From Tupaia tana (taxonomy: Eukaryota; Chordata; Mammalia; Scandentia; Tupaiidae): 64,000 nucleotides of DNA. The notes under the pieces were generated by a model. It was not told the DNA's origin and made no database searches. It saw only the letters and a list, made by a program, of their open reading frames with translations. The translations under genes and the position numbers were made by a program. The first letter of the stretch is position 1. Every line of letters begins with the position of its first letter. Below, piece by piece: positions 1 to 12,800 of this stretch. The stretch is from positions 3,605,531 to 3,669,530 of the forward strand of contig JAKSZU010000027.1 in assembly GCA_026018925.1 (NCBI GenBank), read 5' to 3'.

Positions 1-380
1 CCTGCGGAGGAGCAGACTGCCTCAGGGCGAGACCCAGGTCCCAGGCAGTCCCCGGGGCCCCCTGCTGTTCGTGGGAGGGGGCTACACCCCGGGCACGTCT
101 AGAATAAGCGCTGGGAAGCTGCCCCGTCTCAGTCCCTGCGAGGGGCTGGGGCCTTCTGTGCACTCCTCAGCACCCTCCAGGGCCGGCGGCTGCAGCTACC
201 CTCAGTGTACAGGCCAGGAAACCGAGGCCCCACTGTGCAGGCTGCAGAGCAGGGGCGCGGCGGGGCGGGCCTGGGGCCAGGCTCCGGAGCTGCGCTGCGC
301 CGACCCGCCCGCCAGAGGGCGCCCCGCCCTGGGCCTGGGCCGCACCTGCCCCACCCCTGCCTGAACAAGGCGAGCTGCAG
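1..380. other. GC-rich flank downstream of TBC1D5
   Basis: This stretch is rich in G+C and CpG and lies beyond the distal poly(A) signal. I see no exon signal or known repeat. The ORFs here have arbitrary low-complexity composition and overlap on both strands. Confidence 0.3.
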
Positions 381-399
381 TCTCAGTTTAACATTAGTC

Positions 400-405
400 T
401 TTATT
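400..405 (-). promoter_or_regulatory. Distal poly(A) signal AATAAA
   Basis: Plus-strand tttatt reads AATAAA on the minus strand, within aataaagac. It is the only canonical hexamer seen between the stop codon and the window start. The downstream minus-strand sequence near 340-365 is G/GT-rich (caggggtggggcaggtg), consistent with a downstream element. Confidence 0.5.
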
Positions 406-1005
406 ATAACCATACGGAACCGGATAAGTCATCTGTGGAGTCGACGCGAGGTACAGCAGAGGGATGAGAAAACGCGGGGCCCTGCGAGCAGAGCGAGGTG
501 ACGCGGGTGACGGCGCTCCGCAAAGCAGCCCCAGCCTGTGTACGCGGCCTCTATCCTCAGCTTCTGCAGAGAGCTTTTTAAGGTGACACTGAGAACGCGC
601 GAGGCCTGGGGGAGGCTGCGGGCCCCCACCCGTCTGGCCTCCCCGCGGCCCTGCTGGGGCACACGTCGCTGGAGAGCTGGACCCCGCTGTGGGCCCGCGG
701 GGCGGCCACTCGGCTCCGGGGACAGAAGTCCCCAGGTACATGTCTGTTCTTCAGCGACCCCTGGGGGCAATTTAAAAGCAAAACCATAAAATAAAAACAA
801 GACGGTAAATCTGGGTCGCCTACGACGGATCGCTAGGAGACAGCACGGCTGTCACAGCTGGCGTGTGGCGTGTGTTGGCATCTGCGGTGAAGCAGAGGCA
901 CCCTGTCACCCGTCCAGCAGCCCCCAGTTGTAGGCAGCCAAGGCAGACCCTGCGGTCTGGCAGAGGGACCGCCTCCTTCCGGGTGGCTGCCAGCTCTGGC
1001 CATGG

Positions 1006-1043
1006 GCGGGAGGCCACCTCTGCGGGAGGCCACCTCTGCGGGA
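1006..1043. repeat. 16-bp tandem duplication in the 3'UTR
   Basis: The unit gcgggaggccacctct occurs twice in direct succession, followed by a partial third (gcggga). Confidence 0.8.
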
Positions 1044-1354
1044 TAGTTCGGTATCATGAGCTGTCCCGAGTGTCACGGGACCCCCGGGCACACGCGTCAG
1101 GCCAGGCAGCGCAGTCCCGCTTTCCCTCTCTCGTCCGTAAGCTCGTGCTGCGTGCGTGCAGAGCTGTTCAACCCGACTGTCCAGTGTGACCCGAGGGGAC
1201 TGCGTGAAGCCCCGGGCTGGACGATGCGTTTAACTCGAGGGGCCCCACTGATTACCGCGTCTGTTAGAGGGGACCAGAAGGCTTCGTATACTCAGGATTT
1301 TAAAATGTGCAATTAAACATACATACCTGATAAAAAAAATACAAAGAAACATTC

Positions 1355-1360
1355 TTTAAT
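1355..1360 (-). promoter_or_regulatory. Candidate proximal poly(A) signal ATTAAA with U-rich downstream element
   Basis: The minus strand reads gccATTAAAgaatgtttc, followed within 30-50 bases by a run of T plus GT-rich sequence (gtattttttttatcaggtatgtatg). A U/GU-rich tract in this position is typical of functional cleavage sites. Confidence 0.45.
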
Positions 1361-2938
1361 GGCACTGTAACTAATAAAAATGCAAACAATACTCAGCTAC
1401 AAAGAATAATAAAAAAAAGTCACTTGGAGAAAATTAGTAATGCAGTTCTTTCTGTGAACCCACGGGAATGTGAGGCAGGAGCTGCCTGTGCCCCTCTGCC
1501 CTTGGGAGTGTCCCTCCTCTGAGGGGACGAGCTTGCTGGGGCCTGGAGATGCCACCTGGAGGGAGTTGTCGGTTCTCGGGGGCAAGAGATGCAGAGGACC
1601 TGCCCCAGCGTGCGGGCGAGGCTGCAGGAAACCAGCCTGGAGCCTTGGCACGGTGGTGACAGGTGGCACGCAGCTATGCCACCTGCTCTCAGGACAAAGG
1701 AGGCCGGGGTGAGCAGACACAGGCGGCCCCACCACCAGCGGGCGGCCAGCTGTGTGGTCCTTCCCAGCCTCCGTTCTAGGGCCCAGGCAGGGACAGCGCC
1801 CTTAGACCAAAACAGTAAGACAGGTCTGCGCTCGCCTTCGTGAGAAAACCACCCACGGCAGCCCCTGCACGGTGGCAAGGCCGTTGACTGCAGGGACCCC
1901 GGGCTCACCAGGTGTGTCGTGGGGACACGTTCATGGCAGTACCTTATCGGAGGTGCTGGGAGGACCATTCGGAGACAGCAGAGCTAACTGTGCTTCTGCC
2001 AAGCGATCGGCCAGCCGTGGAGGGTCAGACGCCCTTGTTACCTGGCACAACCAGTCACTGTGCCCCTCCAGGCTGCTGTGCCGCGGTGAGGAGCGTCCCC
2101 ACTGGGTGCAAGAACTAAGCGTGGCACTGTCCGGACACCTTTCTGCAGCAGCGGACCCCAGAGTCACCACCATTTTCTTGGACAAGTGGGAAACCATGTC
2201 ATTGAGTCTGCAGAGTCTGTGTGGTTAGCGGGGGGAGGGCCGTGGACTGCGCTGTCCCCTCATGCTTAGCTCATCTGTCACTGTGAAAGGTTCCACGCGC
2301 AGAGGCCTCACCCCCGAGAGACCCAAAGGCCGGGCATCCCTGACCAAGGCCGCTCTCCCTGGTGGAGGTGAGCGGCACTGCCACCTGCTGTCCCGCCCCC
2401 TGCTGCTGGAATACCTGCTCCTCGGGGAAAGGAGGCCAGGTGTCCTTCCAGAACTGACCCACGTGTGCCTCGTGTCCACTGCAGCGTCCTTTGTGCCCAC
2501 AGACGAGGGGCATCCGAACCTGCTGGCGCCAGGAGGCACCGGCTGCTCCGGGCCTGGTCAGGTACCTGCTTCCCCAGAGGGTGCTCCAGGCCCGATTCCA
2601 CCACTGCTACCTCACGGCTACAGGGGCTTCTGACTCTGGGTGGGTGGGCGTGGGTTCTTCCTTTCCCTCCGCGGCTGACGGGCGAATACAGTCCCCGAAC
2701 TGGAGACACTTCTCCAGAAAGTCGCCTAGCTGAAAGAGGCTTGCTGGTCCCGTAAAGTCGGGTCCGTACTCTACGTCGAGGGTGGCGATTCCTCTAACTT
2801 CTGACATCAGTGCATCAGACCGGCTTTAGGCGGCCGGACTTTCTTACTGGAAGGTTCTAAGGTGAACTGTAACTGTAAGGAGGGACAATGGTCAAGGTCG
2901 ATTCAGCCTATGAACTGGGGGGAAAAAATCTTAAAATC

Positions 2939-2944
2939 TTTAAT
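2939..2944 (-). promoter_or_regulatory. Candidate proximal poly(A) signal ATTAAA
   Basis: The minus strand reads ttttcATTAAAgattttaagatttttt, an AT-rich island in otherwise GC-rich UTR with T-rich sequence downstream. Use here would give a 3'UTR of only about 600 bases. Confidence 0.3.
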
Positions 2945-3512
2945 GAAAACAAAACAAAACTAAACTAAAAATGAAACGAACACCACAGCACACCTAAGGA
3001 CGGCTAAGTTTAGACCCTGTGTCTAGACCGTTCTGACGTCAAGGCAGTCGCTGGTTCTCTTCCCGCCGGGAGCCCGCTGCACTGCCCTGTGTGGCTTCCC
3101 GGGCGGAGATTCCCAGACGGGACCTTCCTGCACCTGACGAGGGAGGCACCCTCCGAAACCAACCTTTCTCCTCCTTCTAGAAGTAACTGACTGGGGAGGC
3201 GGACGGGCGGCGGGGTTCTCACTGTGGTTCGGTTTCCTGGAGGGACTGTGACACTGGGGGCTGACCCAGCGTCCACTCAGAGCGGGGTGGGGGAGAGGTG
3301 GGGCCCACAGATCCGGGCCGTGTGTGGGGGACACCTCTGTGCTCCGTGGCCCTATTCCTCCACTCTCAAAGGTTCCAGCGGGCTGGACCAGTGCCAAGTG
3401 CGTGCTGGGGAAAAGCGCTGGTTTCAGACGGGTCTCCGCAGTGGGAGCCTCAGCCCGGCCGGGGGCTGCAGAACGTGGCTGGGTCCCGGCGAGGCGGTGC
3501 GGGGCACTGCGG

Positions 3513-3803
3513 TCAGATGTCCAGGGGGCTGACGATGGTGAAGCCAGAGTCCCTGCTGTCGTCGTCAGGGCTGGAGCTGGGGTTGCTGGAGGACGCGGAG
3601 GCCGGGCCCATCAGCGGGTCTGAGAAGGCCAGGGAGGAACAGGCTGGGGCCGGGCTCTTCCCAGATGTGCTCCTGAGGGTGCGAAGAGGCTGAGCCTGGC
3701 TGGGGAAGGGCCCCCTGGCATTGCCCCCTTCATCTTCTTTGGAGACCAGGATGAAGTCATCTGAACTCCCTCCATCTGCAGGCCCGGGGGTGTCTGAAGA
3801 GGC
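3513..3803 (-). CDS. TBC1D5: TBC1D5 last coding exon with C-terminal LIR and stop
   Basis: 291 bp including the TGA stop (plus-strand tca at 3513-3515). The acceptor is a long pyrimidine tract ending gactgcttcacag|GCC, phase 0, matching the phase-0 end of the penultimate exon. It encodes 96 residues from [20 protein letters not shown] to the terminal [11 protein letters not shown]. The motif F-T-I-V next to Asp/Ser residues fits the second LC3-interacting region known in TBC1D5, which binds Atg8-family proteins; DDFILV earlier in the exon has the same acidic-aromatic look and could be LIR-like (inference). The open frame continues upstream to 3968 in the intron, but the strong acceptor and homologous exon structure place the exon edge at 3803. 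Confidence 0.94.
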   Translation of the reverse strand, partial: ASSDTPGPADGGSSDDFILVSKEDEGGNARGPFPSQAQPLRTLRSTSGKSPAPACSSLAFSDPLMGPASASSSNPSSSPDDDSRDSGFTIVSPLDI

Positions 3804-6800
3804 CTGTGAAGCAGTCAGAGAGTCAAGTGGGTGGAAGGAGAAACCGGCAGAGACCTGAGCGTGGCTCGTGAGCTGAGCATGCTCCACCGCGCCCCACGCG
3901 CATCTCGGCAGCTGAGGCCCTGCGGCCCCGAAGCCGGGCACCTCCTCACTGCGCAGGGCCAGCGGCATCGCACTGAGCCCCTCTGGAGCGATGCTGGCTC
4001 CCCGGGGGAACGAGGCCGGCCTCCTGCTGATAAGCTGCAGAGAAGGCAGTGTGTGTGCTGCTGGGGCGAGCCGGGCTCACAGGCCAGCCGACAGGGGACC
4101 CTGCCACGCTGCCATCAGATGGTGTGTGCACGCGAATCACAGCGGGCCGGCTGGAAGGACAGACGGAAGCAGAGAACTGCGGCATGACCACGCCCGTCGG
4201 GGGTGCTCTCTCCCTCTCCCTCTCTCTGGCAAGTGCACATGCTCCTGGCTAATTTAAAGAAATGAGAAAAGGAAAAAAAAGGAAAAATTCTTCTCTTTTA
4301 AAATTTGCTATAAGGCACGTGCAACTCTCTGGAGAGAGACTGGGAGAAAGAGAAGGTGAAAAGGCACTCCAGGGGCGGCCAGGCTGTGAGTGCCTTCTCT
4401 CCCGGTGGGGATTTCAGACACGCACATGCACACCCAGTGTGTGTTTTACACTGGGTCTGGAACTTGGACCACACGGTTGGCCATGTGGGATCCAGTTGCC
4501 TCATCCACAACGCCACTGGCTGGCCCGAGAATGCTCTCCAGGCCGTGCTCAGAGTAGGAGGGTTCCTGTCCCCCGGGTCTCGGGTTGGTAAGGGCCTTAA
4601 AGCGACGCACACAGAGTAGGCCGGAGCCAAGAGGGTCTCTGCGAGCATCTTCTTTATGACTCCACCCCTCATATGACAGGTCATAAAAGATGCCCAGAAA
4701 AGAGGTCTTGGGGGTGGGGTGGGGTGGGTTGTGTGTCAGCCCACTTCACAAAGCAAATGAAAAGACCCGGGGCCAGAAGGTGGCATAATGGTTAAGGTGC
4801 TGGACTCCCACATGGCCGACTGCAGTTTGAGTCCTGGACCCGGTGGCTTGAAACTCACGCCAGGTGTGTATGCATGCTCCCAATCCTGACAGGAGAATGG
4901 AGGAGAAGGGATTGCGGTGTGGCCATCCCCTCCCACGAGGGTGATTTCTCAATTTCTCTCTGTCTCTCTCCAAATTTCCAAAGAGCACACATTCCCTATA
5001 GCAAAAATCTCTCTCAAAAAAACAACAACAAAAACAAAACAAAACAAAACAAAACAAAACAAAACAAAAAAACTAATAGTTTCCACTGCACTCTTTTTCT
5101 TTAAGGCTTTTCCTTTTTTAATTGTTTATTAGAAAGGGCGGGTGGGCGGCCTGTGCTCAGCAGGATTTGCATCCATAAATGGTACCTGACAAATGAGATA
5201 CCTAAGCAAGGGAGGAGATTTTGGGGAACTAATCGAATTACACTTGTAATGCCAATGTTGCTAACACTGCAGACTCACAGAGCTCCATGCGGGCCAGCCA
5301 GGGGTGTGGTGGTTAGGGTGTCTGGATCCCACACAGCTGACTGTGCAGTTCGAGTCCTGGACCAGCAGCTTGAAAAACACGCCGGGCGTGTGTGCGTGTG
5401 TGTGTGTGTGCCCAAAATCCCGATAGGAGAATGGAGAACGAGGGACTGCGGAGTGGCCATCCTCCCTACGGAGTGATTTCTCACTTCCTCCCTCTGGTAA
5501 GCGTACACGCCCTACAGCCAAATTTAAAAAAGAAAGAAAAGAAACAAAGGGCCCCATGACACTTTCATACAGCTTTAAAAGGAAGTTAATCACAGAGTTC
5601 TCTTAAGAAGAATACCTTCAAAACTGGGAAAGATACCTTTTTATCATATTATTTTGCTGTTTTAAAATCATACAAAAAATAAATGTGAGTGTGTGGATGC
5701 TAGTTATTGAGAAAATACCTTAGATAAGATTTGGATTTTTCTAATTGTTTTTTTTTTTTTTTTTTTTAGGTTTTTGCTAAGGGCACGTGCACTTTGGAGA
5801 CAAAGTGAGCGGGAAAGTGAGAGGTCCCCCCAGTGAGGATGGCCACGCCGCGATCCCATCTCCGTCCTCCTCCTGGGGTTTTCGGCACGCGTGCACACAT
5901 GCCTATTGTAATTTTTACGATACTGGGTCTGGGACTCGAATGGTGGCCAGCCATGTGGGAGTCCAGCCCCTTACCTAACCCCTAGTGTTCACTCTTTCAG
6001 ATTCGACTTTGTAAGCCGATTTTTAGAACACGTTCTGGGGTGGACGGTGGTGCAGTGGTAACCACACTCTGTGAGGCGGAGTCCCAAAGGCACGGGTGTC
6101 ACGTGTGGAGACCTCTGAGTACACGTGCGTGTGCCCACGCTCCAGGCTGGCTGAGCCGGGCTGGGGTCACGGGGCCAAGGTTTTCTGGGGTGCTGTGTGC
6201 CTGTCTCTCTCACTCGTGAAAAAAAAAATCTTAAAAAATAAAAGAAGACCTGCTATGGGAGCTGTTCATATCGTTCATTCACGGAAGAAATGAACTTTAC
6301 GAGGAGTGTTATTAGTGATGTCAACACAGGTGGGAGATGAACACCCTCAGTCCTAGCAGACAGCACGCCGAGTGGAGCGGTGGCAGGCAGAGAGGCTCGT
6401 CGGGGCGGGGCGGGGGTGCAGAAAACCCACAGCCTGGTCTCCGTGCCCCGGCCTCTCTTCTCATCAGTAAAACAGCAGGCGCGACTGAGAACACGAGGAA
6501 GCGCTCAGGTTTGTCTGGCTTGGAAAGCCAGCGGTTCTGTGTGCAAATAAATGACACACGAGGCTGGTATCTCAGAGCAGGAGTTGGCGCCATCTGGCCG
6601 GAGCCTGACTTCAGTGGCTCTCAAATCAAGACTGGTTTACACATCGCTTTTTAAGGTTTTTGCTGCAGGGTGTGTGCACTTGCTGGAGAGACAGAGACAG
6701 TGAGAAATCACCTCCCGGGGGGACGGCCAGCCACAGTCCCTTCCCCTTCTCCTATTGGGATTTGGGACATGCACACACAAGCCTGGTGTAACTTTCAAGC

Positions 6801-9800
6801 TGCCAGGTCCAGGACTTGAACTGTGGTCGGCCAGGTGGGAGTCCAGCAACGCCTGCTGGCCCAGATTAGACGTTTTTAAGGGGTCGTAAAACAAACAAAC
6901 AAAAAACAAACAAACCAAAAAAACCCTAAAAACGAACAACAAAGAAAAAGTAAAGGAAGTAAGGCAGATGGCCACAGGTGCCCGCAAAGCCTAAAACACT
7001 TACTGCGGCCCTTTCCGAGCTAGTCCGCTGACCCTGCGCGGGGTGGGTATTGGTGAGAGGTCCTTCCCCATGAAGGCATGAAGGTAATTTTTGGCAGAAA
7101 CGTTTCTAGCCAAGTGCCCTGTTGCTCAGGGCAGTGTTAGGAAGGCAGAGACAGCGCTCCCTGTGCGAACGGGAGCTGGGCGTGAGCTGGCGGCAGCCGA
7201 CTGGCACTGGGCCGGCCCTGGCTCTCCGATCCCACGGCTGGGCATGCAGGTGCTGCAGCGCGTGGGTGTGGGTGGTGCACTGCCCAGTGCTAAGGAACGC
7301 TGACCTTGTCACCGCCATGTGGACGGCACCGTCCCCGCGGGCGTGCACCCTGCGCAGCTGCAGAGTGCCCGGCTCAGGCTGCCTGTGTCCCGTTGCTCAG
7401 CGGCACGCCTGGTAATGACAGGGAACCTCGGAGGTCTCTGCTCTCCCTCCCTTGGAAGACGCGGTGCATGCCCTCCCTCCGTGGGCCCTCAGACTCCGGT
7501 ACCTTTGAGCTGGCCCCAGGCACCTGCTCTTGCGCGCCCCGGCCCTGGCCCCGGCCCCCGGAGCAGTAGTGGTCGTCCGCAATGGTGATCTCGTCCTCCT
7601 CGGCCTCCAGCTGGCTCTGGTTGAAACGCAGCGAACCTTTGAGGATGTCTTTGATCTAGTTTTCAAAGAAAAGAAATGGAAGAGATGAATGAGGTTATTT
7701 TTAGATGCCAGCTCAACTCCTCACGCATGTGCATTAGACTTGTCATTGGCCTTCTGCAGAAACAGTATGGATGGTAACATTTTACTATAAAAAAGGAACA
7801 ACAGAAACACGAAATCCGACAGTGTCAAGGCTGCCGACTTAGCAGTGACCAAGGACAGTCTCGGGGCGTCACGGCCAGGTCCTCGCAGGGCAGGCACAGT
7901 GGCCACTTCCTGCACGGCCACCTCATGGCAGGAAGCACCATCTGCTTGCTCGCCCCTGCACTGAGCAGCCGTGGCCCCGAGGGCCCCAGCACAGGGAGAC
8001 CTGGGAGGGCCCACTCCTCTCGCTGCACCCGCGTCCACCAGACCTCCCAGGGCTGTGTCCACGTGGCCCTCGGGGCTCTGAGGCTGCTGTGGGGAGTGAC
8101 CGTGACCTGTGCCCCACGGACACTCACGTACGTATGGACGGAGGACTTGGCGAGACGCTGGCTTTGGCGAGGCACAAAGGCCGTCTCTTACCAGAACAGG
8201 TCTGTTATGGGGGAGTCAGCGTGGCAAACAAAACCAGCCCGGGCTGCAAGCTGGCCAGCCGCGGCCCCGGCAGGAGCCGGGCACGGAGGGCGTGAGGCAC
8301 AGCGGGGTGAGGGGCCGGGCTCTGACGCTGCGGCGCCCCAAGCTCCAGGGCCCCCTCCGCACAGCACAGAGGCCTGTGGGGCACAGAAACCATAAATACA
8401 AGCTAGAGGAAAACACATACCTGTTTTAATCCTGCCAGGGAAACCAGAATTTGATCTTCTTTCTCCAGGTTTTCTTGTAAAATCACATCTTGAATATTTA
8501 CTGAAAATAGAAAACTGACATTTTATAACGAATGCTCTGAGTATAACTTACCTGCTGCTGCACCATAACTTCAGACAAAATTGGGATGTTTTTCCCTGCC
8601 AAGTTTCAGGGCAACTATTCACTCCAAGGACATGGTGCAGACCACAGATGGGGAAGCTGCTGGTCAGGGCAGGGGAGGCCCCGCGCCCGCACGCGCCCGC
8701 TCCCTACAAGCACAGGGGAGACCCTGACGGCAGCACCGCGGGGCCCCCTCACAGAGGCGCGATGGCCCGGCAGCCTGGAGCGTGTGGCTGGTCTCTAGGA
8801 GGACACCATCGGCCTGTGGGACCTACACTGCCTCGAGGTTCAGAGGTGTTAGCTCACCCCACTGAAGACCGGCAGCTCTGGGTGATTAAAATAGACACTG
8901 TCGCTGAGGATGTGACAGTCAGCCACGCTCCCGTCTGAACCTAACAGCAGAAGCAAGAAGATAAACTCACAACCCCACAGGCCGCTGGGAGGTGACGCCA
9001 CGGAGCCAGCGTGACATAACTGGAGTCTTGGAAAGAGCTGGTTCGCTGTCCTCGGGGCTCTGGCTCCACACGGGAAGCCTCTCCTCAGCCCTGACATCGC
9101 GGTCCTGCCTGCACGCTCAGCATCACACGGGGTGGCCAACATGCTGAGGTCCTCAGTGCTCACACTCCCGGGGGACAGCCCCCCACCTGGGGCTGGGGCT
9201 TCCTGGGGTGGGCTCGTCGGGGGCCGAGTTCCAGGGCGGGGGTGGGGAAGACACTGACGTGTACAGGGAGGGACCGTGACCCCCAGGAGGTCCACACTGC
9301 ATGCACACGTCCGCCTGCCGTTACTGCAGCCGTAGAAGGTGTCTTCCAGGCCATGGTCTTAGTCATGGTCGGTGAGGCTGTCCCAGTCCCTACGGGAGCT
9401 CCGAGGTCCCATGGGGGTCCCTACAGCTACTGGAGGGGACAGTCACTCCTGACTGGTTGCTCACACCTCCTCTTCCCACCAGGGGCTGGGGTGAGGCTGG
9501 AGTGGGGCGGGGGTGGAGCCAGCACGCTGCACCCACCTGCAGGCCCTGCCCCACCCTCTAAGCAGACCGGCTCCCCGGGCACACCACTGTCGTCTCCTCA
9601 GGGGCCGTCCTGCCCACCCAAACTGAAGCCGACCCTCGGCCACTCTCGCCTCTCACACCCCCTCTATTTTACTGTGTTTAAAAGCATGGGGCCAGCAGAT
9701 GGCACAACAGCTACATCGATGGACTCCCATGTAGTCGACCGCGGTTCGAGTCCTGGACCTGGTGACTTGAAACTCATGCCGGGCGCACGTGTGTACATGC

Positions 9801-12800
9801 ACAAAATCTTGAGGAGAATGGAGGAGACGGGACTGTGGTGTGGCCATTGTTCCTGGTGGTGAGGGGTGATTTCTCGCTTTCTGTCTCTCTGGTGAGTGCA
9901 CATGCTCTATAGCAAAAATCTCTTAAAAAAATAAATAAAAGCAGCAGTCACTGCCGGACGTGGCCGCATCTCTGCTGTCCATCTCCCCCTAAAGGACACG
10001 AGGTCCGAGATGACCTTGCCTGGGCTTTAACTGCAGCTCTTCGGAAGACGCACGCCGCCTGTCAGTATGGAATACACACACAGTTACTGACTGACGAGTG
10101 TGGAGAACACAGCGGGGCCCTGCATGGCCAAATGGCCATTTTAAATCTCCCCCATGAGTTTCCCAGCCAGGGGCAGGGCGCTTCCAGTCCGAGAGGATTA
10201 GAACTTCGAGAACGGTCTAGAAGCTGTGGCGACTAGTCCCCTTACACGCCGAGCAGAAAAACAGCAGCTTGTATTTCTGGAGAAGACGTGAATATAGTTT
10301 TTGGCTAACAGAAAGGCCTGCTCCCAAACAAGCTAGCGAGCTGAATGGGGACGGAATAATAGATATAATTAGCGAGCAAATGTTTTTGGTTTTCCTAAAA
10401 GCCTGTTACAGTTTGTTCTCTCTCAATAAAGAAACAGAACAGAATCCACTCAGTGAGACGTTAACAACAATAAACTGCAAAAAATTGATAAGCACGGGTT
10501 CTGAGGTCTTTCAGAGGCTCGGGGAAGGTGGCTTCTGGGAGGGCCCGAGCCGCAGAGCAGGGCATCTGAGTAGCCCCGCGGCCGCTGGCTTGTCCCCAGA
10601 GTGCAAGGCGGGGTCAGGGTCCCAGCCTGGGGTTCCTGGGGTCCAGGAAGTAGTGGAGGGCTGCCTCTGGAGGCTGTACCCGGAAAGCAGGGGGCCAGTG
10701 AAAGGGGAACACTGCAGGAACCCATCCTGCCTGCCTCGTGAAGAGTCTGCCAAGGAGCACACCCCAAAGCAAGCAGACCTGGTCGTTGGACTTCTTCCTG
10801 CAACGTAACGGCGGGGCCGTGTCGGCCATCACCAGGACCCTCGGCGTCAGAGACTGCAGACCCAAGGGGCAGTCAGTGGTCCTGGTAGGGGCCAAGGCCC
10901 AGACTTCTCAGAGGCCAGCAAAGACCTAGGGGCCCCCGGGCTTTTCCTCAATAGCAAAGAGACATGTGAGCCCAGCCCAGGACCCCGGTGCCATTTTGGC
11001 CGGCGGGGAGAGAAGGCCGACTGCGCTAACTTCCAGGCGTTCGCTCGGATGAAATGATCAACCCCTAAGAGACGGAGCTGCCTTTACCTGGCGAGTGTAC
11101 GCCCTGACTCGCCCTCGGTGGGAAGGGAACACCGTAGCAAGATTTCTGCACACCTGGGTAGGTGCACTGGCGGGTTACCCAGTGCGGGAGCTGCCATGTC
11201 TATGTGAGACTGCACGGATCGTCCCGGCCACGCTTCCCGGGCTGCGAACCAGGCCGTCCTCGCCACCCTCTCCCGACTGCCGGAGGTGGTGGAGCCTCCC
11301 ACAAGCCCTCTGCTCGGGGCAGCCGTGGTGCTCACAGGGTTTGAAAAGGCAAAGCCAGGGGTGTGCTGGGAACCAGGACAGCAGAAAGTCTTCCCGCCTT
11401 CCAGACGGGCTTCCCTGGGAACCATCCCCTGCCCCAAGAGCCCCTCCAGGGCTCCCACTTGAGCGGAGCAAAGCGGCCTGCCGGTGTGAGCCTTCCCGCA
11501 CACTGTCCAGAGCTGCGGGGGCATGGTCACCCCCACTGCAGTCCCACTCCCTCTCCCCGGCCGCCCCACTCTGTTCTGGGCAGTGCTGTGCCTGCAAACC
11601 TTCCTGCTGCCGAGGCCTACCCTATGACCCACCACGGCCAGGGAGGAGTGGGGGACGTCCCTGGATGGAGCTTTCCAGGGGGCGGGGCACTAGCAAGGAG
11701 AGGGAAACACCACGTAATTGCTGAAGAAACCACACGCAGGAGTCTCATCCACCGAGTCTCGTGGCGACGCCACTGCTTGTAACGAAATGTCCATACCACA
11801 AAGATAGCTCTCCTCCTCTCAGGGCAATGGAAACGGCACGCACTACTTTTTCAATTTCTTAAAAACTTTTTTCAGGGCCAGCAGGTGGCATGGTGGTTAA
11901 AGCGGCTGAACTCTCACATGACCGACTGCGGTTCAAGTCCCAGACCCAGTGGCTTGAAAATCATGCCGGGCACATGTTTGCGGGTGCCCAAAATCTTGAG
12001 AGAAGAATGGAGAAGGGACTGTGGCCAGGCCATCTGCCTCCCTGTGAGTGGGGGTGATTTCTCACTTTCCCTGTCTGTCTCTCCAGTGAGCACACGTGCC
12101 CTATGGCAAACACTGAAAAAGAGAAATAGCCAGGTCTGCCGCCGCGCCCGTGTTTGGGAGCTCTGCGTTAGGGCGGCAGTCTGGCTGAGGCTGTCCTAAA
12201 AGCTACACCGTTTACCCAAATGCGACCCTCTGGATCGGGTTTAAGATGGATGCGTTCTGACGTTCAGGCCCTAAGACGCCGTGCCACCATGGCAGTGTAG
12301 AGACCAGCAGGTGCTGCGTGGCTGGGCCTGAGCGTGGCAGGGCGTGGCCACTCCCGGCTGTGCACCTCGGCCTCCCCTTCCCTCCTCTTGTCTCTGTCTC
12401 AGGTGCCGAGAGGCCCTTCAGCTGCCAAGATACTGGCAGCAGCTCTGTTTCCGCAGAGGTGGGGTGGACACGGTTCTGGCTCCTGGATCCTTCGATGGAG
12501 AAAGCTGGGGGTGGAGAACGCGGGGAGGCAGCCTGGTGGGGAGGCCGTGGGGTCAGACAGAGCCGGGACTCCCTCCTGCTCGGCTCTGCCCTCCCCGTCT
12601 CCGTCTCCTCTCCTGCACACGGAGGACAGCCCCGTCCACTGTGGGGCATTGGTGCCCGAACTCCTGACGCTCTCTTGCTCCCTCCTGCTCTCAGACAGCC
12701 ATGGGCCAGTGACGTGAGGTCACCGAGGGCCTTTAGAAACGTGGAGCCCAGGGCCTGCATCGGGCCCGCTGCAGCAGAACCCAGTGTCAGCCAGGCCTCG

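Larger units (their letters stand above)
381..3512 (-). other. TBC1D5: Putative TBC1D5 3'UTR
   Basis: The stretch downstream of the stop on the minus strand contains no SINE, L1 or LTR sequence, while the introns carry about one SINE per 1.2 kb. AT-rich islands near 1315-1415 and 2920-2990 carry poly(A) signal variants, and an AATAAA lies at 400-405. The true end depends on which signal is used. The boundary at about 381 is inferred from the most distal signal. Confidence 0.6.

Noticed and set aside
3804..3968. Upstream extension of the last-exon ORF to a methionine
   Set aside because: A strong pyrimidine tract and AG acceptor sit at 3804-3845 and the preceding exon joins in phase, so this is intron.
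9688..9770. tRNA gene candidates at SINE heads
   Set aside because: They have A and B boxes but no intact cloverleaf, and each continues into the SINE body and A tail.
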